Positions 27,745 through 36,685 of a stretch of 64,000 nucleotides of DNA are shown in pieces. Both the position numbers and the translations under genes were made by a program. How positions within the stretch are numbered: the first letter of the stretch is position 1; the number at the start of each line of letters is the position of its first letter. The notes beneath the pieces are model-generated. The model was not told where the DNA came from and did no database searches. It saw only the letters and a list, made by a program, of their open reading frames with translations. Source of the stretch: Photobacterium carnosum (GTDB taxonomy: Bacteria > Pseudomonadota > Gammaproteobacteria > Enterobacterales > Vibrionaceae); contig NZ_NPIB01000019.1 in assembly GCF_002849605.1 (NCBI RefSeq), forward strand, positions 1 to 64,000. The letters are read 5' to 3'.

Positions 27745-28677
27745 ATGCCACGAATGACCGAGGTTTCTGTGACTACGCTTCCCCCAAGTTTTGAACAACC
27801 TTTAGCGCTTTTTTATGAATATCTGCGTAGTGAGCGTGAATTTAGCATTCATACTCAGCAAAATTATAAACGCCAATTAACCTGTATAGCCGAACAATTG
27901 TTAGAACTTGGGGTTGAAAACTGGCAACAAGTCGATGCAGGTTGGGTACGGCAAATTGCCAGTAAAGGGATGCGTAGTGGTCTTAAAGCCAGTAGTTTGG
28001 CGATGCGGTTATCTGCATTACGTAGTTTTTTTGATTATTTAGTGCGTCAACAAATATTGCCCGCCAATCCCGCCAAAGGGGTATCTGCACCACGTAAAGC
28101 GCGACCATTACCTAAAAATCTTGATGTTGATGAAATGAATCAATTACTTGATGTTAAGGATGACGATCCATTAGCCATTCGTGATCGGGCGATAATGGAA
28201 TTGATGTATGGCGCTGGCTTACGTCTATCTGAATTAGTTAATTTGAATGTGCGTGATATTAGTTTAACCAAAGGCGATTTACGGGTCATTGGTAAAGGTG
28301 ATAAAGAACGGATTGTGCCATTTGCAGGTTTAGCTCGTGAATGGGTTGCTAATTGGCTTAAATTACGTGGCAATATTGCTCATGCCGATGAAACAGGATT
28401 GTTTGTGTCTAAACTTGGACATCGCATTTCAAACCGCAATGTTCAAAAAAGAATGGCTGAATGGGGCCAGAAGCAGGCCGTATCAAGCCATATTAATCCG
28501 CATAAATTACGCCATAGTTTTGCGACACATATGTTGGAATCCAGTGGTGATTTACGTGCAGTACAAGAATTATTGGGCCATGCGAATTTAACCACCACTC
28601 AAATTTATACCCATCTTGATTTTCAGCATTTAGCGAAAGTTTACGATGCTGCTCATCCTCGCGCCAAACGCCGTTAA
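27745..28677 (+). CDS. xerC: Site-specific tyrosine recombinase XerC
   Basis: A tyrosine recombinase that with XerD resolves chromosome dimers at dif. The core-binding domain ([23 protein letters not shown]) leads into the catalytic domain with [12 protein letters not shown] (first Arg), [17 protein letters not shown] (His, second Arg), [18 protein letters not shown] (His, Tyr288). The C-terminus [11 protein letters not shown] is typical. The ATG at 27745 has no good ribosome site; GTG 27769, preceded by GAGG at 5 bases, would give 302 residues and may be the true start. Confidence 0.95.
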   Translation: MPRMTEVSVTTLPPSFEQPLALFYEYLRSEREFSIHTQQNYKRQLTCIAEQLLELGVENWQQVDAGWVRQIASKGMRSGLKASSLAMRLSALRSFFDYLVRQQILPANPAKGVSAPRKARPLPKNLDVDEMNQLLDVKDDDPLAIRDRAIMELMYGAGLRLSELVNLNVRDISLTKGDLRVIGKGDKERIVPFAGLAREWVANWLKLRGNIAHADETGLFVSKLGHRISNRNVQKRMAEWGQKQAVSSHINPHKLRHSFATHMLESSGDLRAVQELLGHANLTTTQIYTHLDFQHLAKVYDAAHPRAKRR

Positions 28678-28702
28678 TGCTTTATCACGTTTAGGAACAA
28701 CC

Positions 28703-29431
28703 ATGCAATTTTATCGTCAATTAGGCCAGATTAATGCCCTTACGTTTGATCTTGATGACACGCTATATGATAACCATCCGGTGATTGTACGTGCAGAACA
28801 AGCGATGTTTGACTGGTTAGCTCAGCTATTACCCGCTTCAATGGTGATCAGGCGTGATGATTGGCAGCGATTAAAGCAGCAACTTGCCGCGGTTGATTCT
28901 AGTTTGATCCATGATGTTAGTGCATGGCGGTATGAAGCGTTAAAAATTAACTTTATGCAGTTAGGATGGCGACTTAAAGACGCTGAATTAGCTGCGCGCC
29001 AAGGGCTAGAGTTAGTATTGGTTGAGCGCAATAAAGTTGATGTTCCCGCTGAAACACATCGCGTGTTAGCGTTACTGAGCGCGAAATTACCCTTGGTGGG
29101 GATCACTAATGGTAATGTCGATCCGCAAAAGATTGGTTTGGCCGATTATTTTAGTGCCATTTACCAAGCCGGACGTGATGGATTAGCCAAGCCGAAAGCG
29201 GATTTATTTACCTGTGCCATTGATCATTTAAATATTCCGGCTGAACAAATTTTGCACGTGGGTGATCATCTGCATACGGATGTTTTTGGCGCCAAACTAC
29301 ATGGTTTACAAGCTTGTTGGTATAACGATCAGCAGCGAGTATTAACGTCGACAACGGGTAATTGTTTACCTGATATTGAAATTAGTGCGCTTGCTGAATT
29401 ATTACCATTGGTCGGCTTAACCGCAGAGTAA
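28703..29431 (+). CDS. yigB: HAD-family FMN phosphatase YigB
   Basis: A 242-residue haloacid dehalogenase-like hydrolase. In E. coli YigB dephosphorylates FMN in riboflavin synthesis. ATG 28703 has TAGGAA upstream and gives the start MQFYRQLGQINALTFDLDDTLYDN, with the DxDDT nucleophile motif. Motif II is VGITNG, the lysine is in GLAKPKADLF, and motif IV is HVGDHLHTDVFGAK. The frame opens 57 bases earlier inside xerC. The order xerC-yigB is conserved. Confidence 0.94.
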   Translation: MQFYRQLGQINALTFDLDDTLYDNHPVIVRAEQAMFDWLAQLLPASMVIRRDDWQRLKQQLAAVDSSLIHDVSAWRYEALKINFMQLGWRLKDAELAARQGLELVLVERNKVDVPAETHRVLALLSAKLPLVGITNGNVDPQKIGLADYFSAIYQAGRDGLAKPKADLFTCAIDHLNIPAEQILHVGDHLHTDVFGAKLHGLQACWYNDQQRVLTSTTGNCLPDIEISALAELLPLVGLTAE

Positions 29432-29444
29432 ATGTCCACGATTT

Positions 29445-29476
29445 AGCACCCATCGCGATTAGCCTTGTTGGGTGCT
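29445..29476. terminator. Possible terminator between yigB and the DoxX gene
   Basis: AGCACCCA and TGGGTGCT form an 8-bp stem with a 16-base loop between the two converging genes. No strong T tract follows, so termination here is uncertain. Confidence 0.4.
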
Positions 29477-29483
29477 CAGCCGT

Positions 29484-29945
29484 TTACGGTATTATATTGC
29501 TATTACGATAATGCTGATTTATCCAGTGATCGACTGAGAGTTTTCCTGCGCCCCAAAATACGGTAACTAATAACATCATTCCCCATAATTGGTGATCATA
29601 AAATCCTTGCGCCCATAACGCGGGGTATGACACTACTGCAATAACATTAAAGCCAAATAATAATATTGCCATCGGCCGTGTAAATAGCCCGAGCACTAAA
29701 AAAATCGGCACGATTAATTCAGTCGCGGTTCCAGTATAGGCGGCCCATTGCCAAGGTAAGATTGGTACCTGATATTCGTACTCAAACAAATAGAGCGTGC
29801 TATCCCAACTGCCATATTTAATCAGTCCGGATTTAAAGAACGCACTGGCAACCCATACTCGGCAAAAAAGTAATAATAGTGGTTGTAGCGGTTGTACGAG
29901 CTGCTGAAAAAAAACGTCGATGGTGCGAATAAATTTAAGCATCAT
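29484..29945 (-). CDS. DoxX family membrane protein of the bufferin cluster
   Basis: A 153-residue protein with four predicted transmembrane helices and DoxX-family features: LFCRVWVASAFFKSGLIKYGSW, then TGTATELIVPIFLVLGLFTRPMAILL. DoxX members are quinone/redox-linked membrane proteins of mixed function. It is the last gene of a minus-strand operon, and its start overlaps the stop of the DUF2063 gene by about 11 bases (ATGATGCTTAA). DoxX genes often accompany bufferin operons; its role there is not known to me. Confidence 0.88.
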   Translation of the reverse strand: MMLKFIRTIDVFFQQLVQPLQPLLLLFCRVWVASAFFKSGLIKYGSWDSTLYLFEYEYQVPILPWQWAAYTGTATELIVPIFLVLGLFTRPMAILLFGFNVIAVVSYPALWAQGFYDHQLWGMMLLVTVFWGAGKLSVDHWINQHYRNSNIIP

Positions 29946-30738
29946 TATTCACCTTACGAATATCGTCAATTAAGTGGTGGTGTAATAACTGTGGTAGCAG
30001 ATTTAATTGCGTCGGTGTTAAGGCTGCAATTGGGCATTGCTGCTGACAGTCCGTTACTAAAGTGACTAATTCTGGCGTGACATGTTGCTGCCAAATTTGC
30101 CATTGGTAATGTTGCATCAGGGCTGTTTGCGGTTGATTAATATTTAATGTCGCTAATTGCTGTTGTTGGTGGTCATCATTGGTTTGATTAACGATTTCCC
30201 ACAGTGACACCACCGCATATTGGCTGCTAAAGGTGTCAGTTGAGATTGGAATATGAAAATAATATTGCTGCGGAGTAATGTGACTAGCTTGATGTTCGAG
30301 TTGACGTAATTTCGCTAACGGTAGGTTGCCAGCGTGACAAGCTAAGCGGCTGACACAATCACGTTGCCATTCTAGCCGAGCCAAGTCGACCAAATAAGGC
30401 AGAGTGGAAACCAATGTCGGTTGAGCGGCGATGGTATCGTTAAAGTGAGCGCCATAAACGGTGACATCCCCTTGTGGTAGCGGATGATTAAGAATGTGCT
30501 GTCGCGCGAGGAGGTTGAAACAATCGTCACCAATCATGGCGCTCACAGTGGAATAGACACTTGCCAGAATGTCGGTTAAGCCAATAATAAAATTATTACA
30601 GTACAGTTGTAGCCGTTGCTCTGCACTAAAATGATCATTGACGACGGTAGTGGCTAAATCATGTGGTTGATAATGCAATGCCGCCGCAAATTGATGTTGT
30701 AATTGCTGCAAATTAAGCGTGGTTGCTGATGGTGGCAT
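29935..30738 (-). CDS. bufC: BufC/HvfC-type protein, DUF2063
   Basis: A 267-residue partner protein of the MNIO enzyme. AAGGAGT eight bases before ATG 30738 sets the start (MPPSATTLNLQQLQHQFAAAL); upstream codons in frame overlap bufB. The DUF2063 N-terminal domain is recognised by LYCNNFIIGLTDILASVYSTVSAMIGDDCFNLLARQHI and VYGAHFNDTIA, followed by LPYLVDLARLEWQ. Proteins of this family are thought to act with BufB as a recognition partner for the precursor peptide. It overlaps the end of bufB by 26 bases. Confidence 0.87.
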   Translation of the reverse strand: MPPSATTLNLQQLQHQFAAALHYQPHDLATTVVNDHFSAEQRLQLYCNNFIIGLTDILASVYSTVSAMIGDDCFNLLARQHILNHPLPQGDVTVYGAHFNDTIAAQPTLVSTLPYLVDLARLEWQRDCVSRLACHAGNLPLAKLRQLEHQASHITPQQYYFHIPISTDTFSSQYAVVSLWEIVNQTNDDHQQQQLATLNINQPQTALMQHYQWQIWQQHVTPELVTLVTDCQQQCPIAALTPTQLNLLPQLLHHHLIDDIRKVNNDA

Positions 30739-31576
30739 TGGCGTACTCCTTCTCGATAATTGCTTGAGCCTTATTTGCTTCAGCCAATAAGATTGCCAGT
30801 GGGGGAATATCAGCATCCCATTCAATTAAGGTTGGCGTCTCGCTACCATGATTACGGATCCACTGTTGATACAATTGCCATACTTCATCACTGACAGGTT
30901 GGCTATGCGTATCAATCCAGATCTCACCGTGAGGTAGCTGTTTACGAATAAAGCCAGCAAGGTGTATTTCTTGTACTACAGCTGGATTGATCGCGGCTAA
31001 ATACGTTTGGCAATCAAAACCATGGTTAAAACTACTGACATGAATATTGTTTAAATCTAATAACAACCCGCAGTCCGTTCGTTGTTGTACCGCCATTAAA
31101 AATTCCCACTCAGGAATGGTTGAGTGTTGAAACTGCAAATAACTCGATGGGTTTTCAATTAACATTTGCCGTTGGAGTACGTCTTGAACTTGAATCACTT
31201 TATCGCAAAAATTATTCAAGGCTTCTTCGGTGTAGGGCAGCGGTAATAAGTCATTAAAATAGTGACCATTAACCGAACTCCAACTGAGGTGATCTGAAAT
31301 TAAAAATGGCTCTGTTTCGGTGATTAATTGTTTGAGCTGTTGTAAATGTTGAATATTAAGCGGATCGTCCGAGCCTAATGACAGCCCAATGCCATGACAG
31401 CTAATGGGGTAATTTGATTGTAATTGACGTAGTTGTTGGCGTGCTAAGGAATGGGGGTTGAAATAATTTTCGCTATGAATTTCTAACCACCCAAGTTGTG
31501 GCCGTTGAGTGATTATTTCAATAATATGAGGCGAGCGTAAGCCCACCCCAATAGATTGCTGAGATGAAAAATTCAC
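30713..31576 (-). CDS. bufB: BufB-type multinuclear iron enzyme (MNIO, DUF692)
   Basis: A 287-residue DUF692 TIM-barrel enzyme. Related MNIOs (MbnB, BufB) use a multi-iron centre to oxidise peptide cysteines to thiooxazoles or oxazolones. GTG 31576 is chosen because AAGGAGG lies nine bases upstream and the sequence then starts MNFSSQQSIGVGLRSPH. Likely metal-ligand blocks: LEIHSENYF, CHGIGLSLGS, ISDHLSWS, MLIENPSSYLQF, LLDLNNIHVSSFNHG, EIHLAGF and IDTHSQPVSDEVW. It follows the bufA stop by four bases. Confidence 0.9.
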   Translation of the reverse strand: MNFSSQQSIGVGLRSPHIIEIITQRPQLGWLEIHSENYFNPHSLARQQLRQLQSNYPISCHGIGLSLGSDDPLNIQHLQQLKQLITETEPFLISDHLSWSSVNGHYFNDLLPLPYTEEALNNFCDKVIQVQDVLQRQMLIENPSSYLQFQHSTIPEWEFLMAVQQRTDCGLLLDLNNIHVSSFNHGFDCQTYLAAINPAVVQEIHLAGFIRKQLPHGEIWIDTHSQPVSDEVWQLYQQWIRNHGSETPTLIEWDADIPPLAILLAEANKAQAIIEKEYANATISNHA

Positions 31577-31580
31577 TAAG

Positions 31581-31856
31581 TTACGCCTCCTTAGTTGAAC
31601 CACCATGGAGGCGATCACAGAGTCCTTTGGGTACAACTACAAACGCATCTTTTTGAGCATCTTCTTTGGCTGAACCTGCGCAAGAACTGGTTTTAGTGGC
31701 GCAATCATTTTTGCCAGCTTTACTAACGCCATAACATTTTTCTTTGGCCATTTTTTTGTCCATTCCGTCAGCAACGGCTGCTGTTGACGCGAGTGTTCCC
31801 GCTAATGCAATTAATCCAGTCATTACTGAGGCTAAGGCAATATTGGTCTTTTTCAT
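31581..31856 (-). CDS. bufA: BufA1-type bufferin precursor peptide, DUF2282
   Basis: A 91-residue precursor. An N-terminal signal peptide (MKKTNIALASVMTGLIALAG, ending near AVA-D at residue 29) marks it for export. The core holds four cysteines, Cys41, 52, 59 and 80, in the DUF2282 pattern KCYGVSKAGKNDCA, SSCAGS, and VPKGLC. Bufferins are ribosomally made peptides whose core cysteines are modified by BufB and which buffer copper in the periplasm; that role is known from other bacteria and inferred here. It is the first gene of the operon. Confidence 0.9.
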   Translation of the reverse strand: MKKTNIALASVMTGLIALAGTLASTAAVADGMDKKMAKEKCYGVSKAGKNDCATKTSSCAGSAKEDAQKDAFVVVPKGLCDRLHGGSTKEA

Positions 31857-32060
31857 GATAATTCCTTGATTATGATTAAGTGTTGGTTTGCTGTGATGTG
31901 GTGTTTTTTTAATAGCGTTAATACGCTCTCAGAATAATAGACAGGACAACTGCATAATTTATTACACTGAGATGTTAATTATTTTAATTGATATGTTGCT
32001 TTTGTGTTTCTGAATTTTGCGAAAATCGCAATAAAGATACCGAAGCAATCTTTATTGGGG

Positions 32061-32076
32061 CTGGTATAATCACCAG
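32061..32076. promoter_or_regulatory. Predicted LexA box and -10 of uvrD
   Basis: CTGGTATAATCACCAG has the SOS pattern CTG-N10-CAG with five-base perfect arms (CTGGT/ACCAG). It overlaps a perfect TATAAT hexamer and lies 28 bases upstream of the uvrD ATG. LexA control of uvrD is known in E. coli, where the box is CTGTATATATACCCAG. Confidence 0.65.
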
Positions 32077-32103
32077 CATTGTATAAATAACCAGTAGATA
32101 GCG

Positions 32104-34275
32104 ATGGACGTTTCACTTCTATTAGATGGACTCAATGATAAACAACGCGAGGCGGTGGCTGCGCCGTTGGGTAATCACTTAGTATTGGCGGGAGCAGGCA
32201 GCGGTAAAACCCGTGTGCTCGTGCATCGTATTGCTTGGTTGTTGGCAGTTGAACAAGCTTCCCCATACTCGATTATGTCGGTAACGTTTACCAATAAAGC
32301 GGCGGCAGAAATGCGGGGGCGTATTAATGAATTAATGCATGGTTCAAGTGCCGGCATGTGGAATGGTACTTTCCACGGCTTATGTCACCGTATGCTTCGC
32401 GCGCATTATTTAGATGCACGTCTGCCTGACGATTTTAACATTTTAGATTCTGATGATCAGATGCGGTTATTACGCCGTTTGATTAAAGCGCAGAATTTAG
32501 ATGAAAAACATTGGCCTGCCCGTCAAGGTGCTTGGTATATCAATGCCAAGAAAGATGAAGGCTTACGTCCACAGCACGTTGAAACCTATAACGATCCGGT
32601 TGAAAAAACATGGTTACGCATTTATACCGCTTATCAAGAAGCGTGTGATCGTGCGGGTCTGGTTGATTTTGCAGAATTATTATTGCGTTCGTTTGAGTTA
32701 TTACGTGATAACAAACATATTCGTGAACATTACCAAGCGCGTTTTAAACATATTTTGGTGGATGAGTTTCAAGATACCAACAATATTCAATTTGCGTGGC
32801 TACGGTTAATGGCGGGTCCTGATTGTCATGTGATGATTGTCGGTGATGATGACCAATCTATTTATGGTTGGCGTGGCGCACAAGTTGAAAATATTCAACG
32901 TTTTCTAAATGATTTCAGCAATGCATCATCGATATTTTTAGAGCAGAATTACCGTTCGACGGCCAATATTCTTAATGCTGCTAATGAATTAATTGCTAAT
33001 AATACTGCCCGTATGGGTAAAAATTTGTGGACTGAAGATGGCGATGGCGAGCTGATTTCTTTGTATTCTGCCTTTAATGAACTCGATGAAGCACGGTTCG
33101 CTGTAGGTAAAATCAAAGAGTGGCGTGAACAAGGTGGAAGCCTTAGTGATACTGCCTTCTTATACCGCAGTAATGCCCAATCGCGAGTATTAGAAGAAGC
33201 ATTGATTCAGGCAGGAATGCCGTATCGTATTTATGGCGGTATGCGTTTCTTCGAGCGCCAAGAAATTAAAGATGCGTTGGCTTATTTGCGTCTTATGGGT
33301 AATCGTAATGATGATGCTTCATTTGAACGCGTCGTCAATACGCCAACACGTGGTTTAGGTGAGCGTACCTTAGAAACGATTCGCTTAACTGCGCGCGATC
33401 GTGGCTTAACCATGTGGCAATCAAGTCTAATGTTATTAGATGAGAAAGTACTGGCGGGACGTGCGGCAAATGCATTACAGCGTTTTATTGAATTGATTAA
33501 TGCGTTAGAAGATGACACCGCTGAATTGCCAATGTACCAACAGACGGATGATGTTATTCGTCACTCTGGTTTACGGGCAATGTATGAACAAGAAAAAGGC
33601 GAAAAAGCCCAAGCGCGAATCGAAAACTTAGAAGAATTAGTGACCGCAACCCGTCAGTTTGAAATTCCAGAAGAAGCGGCAGAAATGAGCCCGTTATCAG
33701 CCTTTTTAGCCCATGCGGCGTTAGAAGCCGGTGATGGTCAAGCGGATGCCTTTGAAGATGCGGTGCAATTAATGACAATGCACAGTGCCAAAGGCTTAGA
33801 ATTCCCCGTGGTGTTTATGGTTGGCGTTGAAGAGGGAATGTTCCCAAGTTCACGGACTCTTGAAGAAGCCGATCGGTTAGAAGAAGAGCGTCGCTTGTGT
33901 TATGTCGGTATGACACGGGCAATGAAGAAGCTATATATCACTTATGCAGAAATGCGACGTTTATATGGCAAAGATAATTTCCATAAGCCATCGCGTTTTA
34001 TTCGTGAAATTCCTGAGCAATATGTTGAGGAAGTACGAATGAAGGCACAAGTGTCACGTCCTGTGAGCAGTGGCCGTTTTAGCCAAACCCAAGTGAATAA
34101 TAACTTCAATGAAACCGGTTTTAGTTTAGGGCAGCGAGTACAGCATCCTAAATTTGGTGAAGGGACGATCATTAACTTTGAAGGCAGTGGCGCGCAAAGC
34201 CGTGTGCAAGTGGCCTTTAATGGTGAGGGTATTAAGTGGTTAGTGACCCAATACGCTAAGTTAACCGCCCTATAA
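32104..34275 (+). CDS. uvrD: DNA helicase II (UvrD)
   Basis: A 723-residue superfamily 1 3'-5' helicase (E. coli 720) for nucleotide excision and mismatch repair. Motifs in order: Q-motif LNDKQREAV, Walker A AGAGSGKTRVL, SVTFTNKAAAEMRGR (Ia), DEFQDTNNIQF (II), GDDDQSIYGWRGA (III), EQNYRS (IV), MTMHSAKGLEFPVVF (V), EERRLCYVGMTRAMKKL (VI). The C-terminal Tudor-like tail carries LGQRVQHPKFGEGTIINFEG. A LexA-like box lies upstream. The bufferin operon is divergent on the other side. Confidence 0.97.
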   Translation: MDVSLLLDGLNDKQREAVAAPLGNHLVLAGAGSGKTRVLVHRIAWLLAVEQASPYSIMSVTFTNKAAAEMRGRINELMHGSSAGMWNGTFHGLCHRMLRAHYLDARLPDDFNILDSDDQMRLLRRLIKAQNLDEKHWPARQGAWYINAKKDEGLRPQHVETYNDPVEKTWLRIYTAYQEACDRAGLVDFAELLLRSFELLRDNKHIREHYQARFKHILVDEFQDTNNIQFAWLRLMAGPDCHVMIVGDDDQSIYGWRGAQVENIQRFLNDFSNASSIFLEQNYRSTANILNAANELIANNTARMGKNLWTEDGDGELISLYSAFNELDEARFAVGKIKEWREQGGSLSDTAFLYRSNAQSRVLEEALIQAGMPYRIYGGMRFFERQEIKDALAYLRLMGNRNDDASFERVVNTPTRGLGERTLETIRLTARDRGLTMWQSSLMLLDEKVLAGRAANALQRFIELINALEDDTAELPMYQQTDDVIRHSGLRAMYEQEKGEKAQARIENLEELVTATRQFEIPEEAAEMSPLSAFLAHAALEAGDGQADAFEDAVQLMTMHSAKGLEFPVVFMVGVEEGMFPSSRTLEEADRLEEERRLCYVGMTRAMKKLYITYAEMRRLYGKDNFHKPSRFIREIPEQYVEEVRMKAQVSRPVSSGRFSQTQVNNNFNETGFSLGQRVQHPKFGEGTIINFEGSGAQSRVQVAFNGEGIKWLVTQYAKLTAL

Positions 34276-34290
34276 TATCCTTTGAATAAA

Positions 34291-34338
34291 TAAGCCCGCC
34301 AGTGATGACTTTTATGGTTAATCATTGGCGGGCTTTTT
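34291..34338. terminator. uvrD/ggt bidirectional terminator
   Basis: AAGCCCGCCAGTGAT pairs with ATCATTGGCGGGCTT, then a T run. The long stem with a 16-base loop lies between converging uvrD and ggt. Confidence 0.88.
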
Positions 34339-34345
34339 TATGTGT

Positions 34346-36109
34346 TTATTGAGCGATGACTTTACCTTCGCGGCGCGGATCGGCTGCTCCAATTAACTGC
34401 TTTGGCGCAATACTGATCGCTTGAATACCCGAGTTAAGATCTTTGACTGCGGTTTTATAACCTAATTGCTCAAACTTAGGTGCCCACGCTGTAGCTGAAG
34501 TATTTTGCTCAAGTTCAAAGGGACCAAAGCGATTATTGATGTTAGGTAAGTTAATGGCTTGCTGTAAATCCATCCCCCAATCAAGGTAAGCCACTAAGGT
34601 TTTGGCAATATAACCAATAATTTGACTGCCACCAGGCGATCCAATCGCTAATACGGGCTGATTATTGTACATGACAATCGTCGGTGCCATTGATGAACGC
34701 GGTCTTTTTCCTGGTTCAATTCGATTTGCAATGGGTTTGCCATCAATGTGGCTGCGAAATGAAAAATCGGTTAATTCATTATTAAGTAAGAAGCCACCGA
34801 CCATTAACCGTGAACCAAAACTGTTTTCAATGGTTGAGGTCATAGAGACCACGTTACCTTGGCGATCAACAATCGCAAAATGGGTAGTAGACGGTAATTC
34901 GATGGCTTCATCAGTCGTTTGAAGATTGGCATAATCCCATGGTGGCGATCCTGCTTCGACGCTGATTAATTTTTTATTGGTGGCTAATAATTGCGCCCGC
35001 TGATGAATGTAAGCCGGATCAAGTAGGCCTTTTGTTGGCATCGGTACATAGTCACTGTCTGCCATATAACGGCCGCGATCAGCAAACGCTAATCGAGATG
35101 CATCACCAATTAAACGCCAGCTATTAATATTATTAGCGCCCATTGTCGCTAAAGGATAATGGCTAAGCATGCCCATAATTTGGCCGAGGGTTAATGCGCC
35201 TGAGCTGGGTGGTCCCATGCCACAAATTTGATATTGGTGATAAGGGGCGCATATTGGAGCCCGTTGTTTAACCTTATAACTGGCTAAATCAATGCTGCTG
35301 AGTACCCCTGGATTACCGATAGCATTTTGAACGGTATTAACTATCTCTCGTGCAATATCCCCTTGATAAAATGCTTTTTGACCATAATCGGCAATTTTAC
35401 GTAGGGTATCGGCATAAGGTTGATTAATTAATTTTTGGCCGGCTTGAATTGGCTGACCTTGGGCATCAAAAAAATAATTTTTAGTGACAGGCCAGCGTTG
35501 TAAATGAGTGGCATCTTTCGCGACTAATGCGGCTAAACGAGGGCTCACAATAAAGCCATTTTTAGCCAGTCTGATGGCAGGTTGAAACAGTTTTTTCCAG
35601 TCTAATTGCCCGTATTGCTGGTGGCTATTCCACAATAATTTAATCGTACCGGGTGTACCAACAGAGCGGCCGCCGACAACGGCATCATAAAATGCTAAAG
35701 GTTGCCCATTTTTATCCTGAAATAGGCGTGGTGTTACCGCAAACGGTGCTGTTTCGCGCCCATCAAAGGTCGTCATTTGGTGATTATCGCTATCCCAATA
35801 CACTAAAAAGCCACCGCCACCAATGCCGGATGATTGCGGTTCAACCAAGCCTAAAACTAATTGGGTGGCGACCATAGCATCAATAGCATTCCCTCCCTGA
35901 CGTAACATTGCCGCACCCGCTTCACTAGCATAATGATTGGCACTAGCAATCATCCATTGTTGTCCGCTCACTAACTGAGATTGCTGGTGAGAAACACTGG
36001 TCTCAGGTGCAATAGCATCACTGATTTGTTGTGCGATTGCGGTAAAAGAGGGGACTGAACAGCAACCAATCGTGAGTAAACGTAACCATGATGGTGTGAT
36101 TTTTAGCAT
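34346..36109 (-). CDS. ggt: Gamma-glutamyltransferase (periplasmic)
   Basis: A 587-residue N-terminal-nucleophile hydrolase that cleaves glutathione and other gamma-glutamyl compounds. A signal sequence (about 1-26, ending SFTAIAQ) indicates export. The precursor self-cleaves before Thr408 in STTHFAIVDRQGNVVSMT, leaving a large subunit and a 180-residue small subunit. The oxyanion and substrate residues are in GSPGGSQIIG, and the large subunit has GGNAIDAMVATQLVLGLVEPQSSGIGGGGF. It starts a 576-base AT-rich intergenic region shared with recQ. Confidence 0.95.
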   Translation of the reverse strand: MLKITPSWLRLLTIGCCSVPSFTAIAQQISDAIAPETSVSHQQSQLVSGQQWMIASANHYASEAGAAMLRQGGNAIDAMVATQLVLGLVEPQSSGIGGGGFLVYWDSDNHQMTTFDGRETAPFAVTPRLFQDKNGQPLAFYDAVVGGRSVGTPGTIKLLWNSHQQYGQLDWKKLFQPAIRLAKNGFIVSPRLAALVAKDATHLQRWPVTKNYFFDAQGQPIQAGQKLINQPYADTLRKIADYGQKAFYQGDIAREIVNTVQNAIGNPGVLSSIDLASYKVKQRAPICAPYHQYQICGMGPPSSGALTLGQIMGMLSHYPLATMGANNINSWRLIGDASRLAFADRGRYMADSDYVPMPTKGLLDPAYIHQRAQLLATNKKLISVEAGSPPWDYANLQTTDEAIELPSTTHFAIVDRQGNVVSMTSTIENSFGSRLMVGGFLLNNELTDFSFRSHIDGKPIANRIEPGKRPRSSMAPTIVMYNNQPVLAIGSPGGSQIIGYIAKTLVAYLDWGMDLQQAINLPNINNRFGPFELEQNTSATAWAPKFEQLGYKTAVKDLNSGIQAISIAPKQLIGAADPRREGKVIAQ

Positions 36110-36685
36110 GACAGATCCTTGTTATCAATAACACAACAGTGGGGAATAGTATGTTTGTCTTAAGTGTAATTAATGATGGCAGAAAAATGGCATATATCCC
36201 ATTATTTTTAAGCATTATTGGTTGTGATTTTCGCGCTATATAGTGACTTTTATTAATTAGAGTAGCTTCAATGATATTAAGTTAATAAATAACACAAATT
36301 GCATCGGTATTTTGCGGCTAAATATGAATGTTAATTTAATGATTGTTGAATAACTAACCAGAGTGAATTATGAAGTTTATTGATAAGTAATAATTTTATT
36401 ATCTTATTAATTAGTTGGTTAAATTATAGTAAATAACTAACAGTGGTTTTTTTTATAAAAAATATTGAGTTTAATAAGATAAATTAAACAATAAATAGAG
36501 ATTTATGCCGAAATGGTGATTGATAACGGTTAGTGTAATGAAATCGAGGTTGTTACAACGATGATGATCATTGCAGTTATCTTTTTTTAAAAAGCAAATG
36601 AATATGGTGTTCAATAGGGGGCTTATTCGCATCTAATGGTGATTTAGGTATAGAATGGCAGCCCTGTTTAGCGAAGAGTCTTACC
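36110..36685. other. AT-rich intergenic region, ggt-recQ
   Basis: 576 bases with no gene. The stretch is distinctly richer in A and T than its flanks. Both divergent genes must have promoters here; TATAGAAT about 35 bases before recQ is a likely -10. No RNA, repeat or convincing operator was recognised. Confidence 0.6.
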
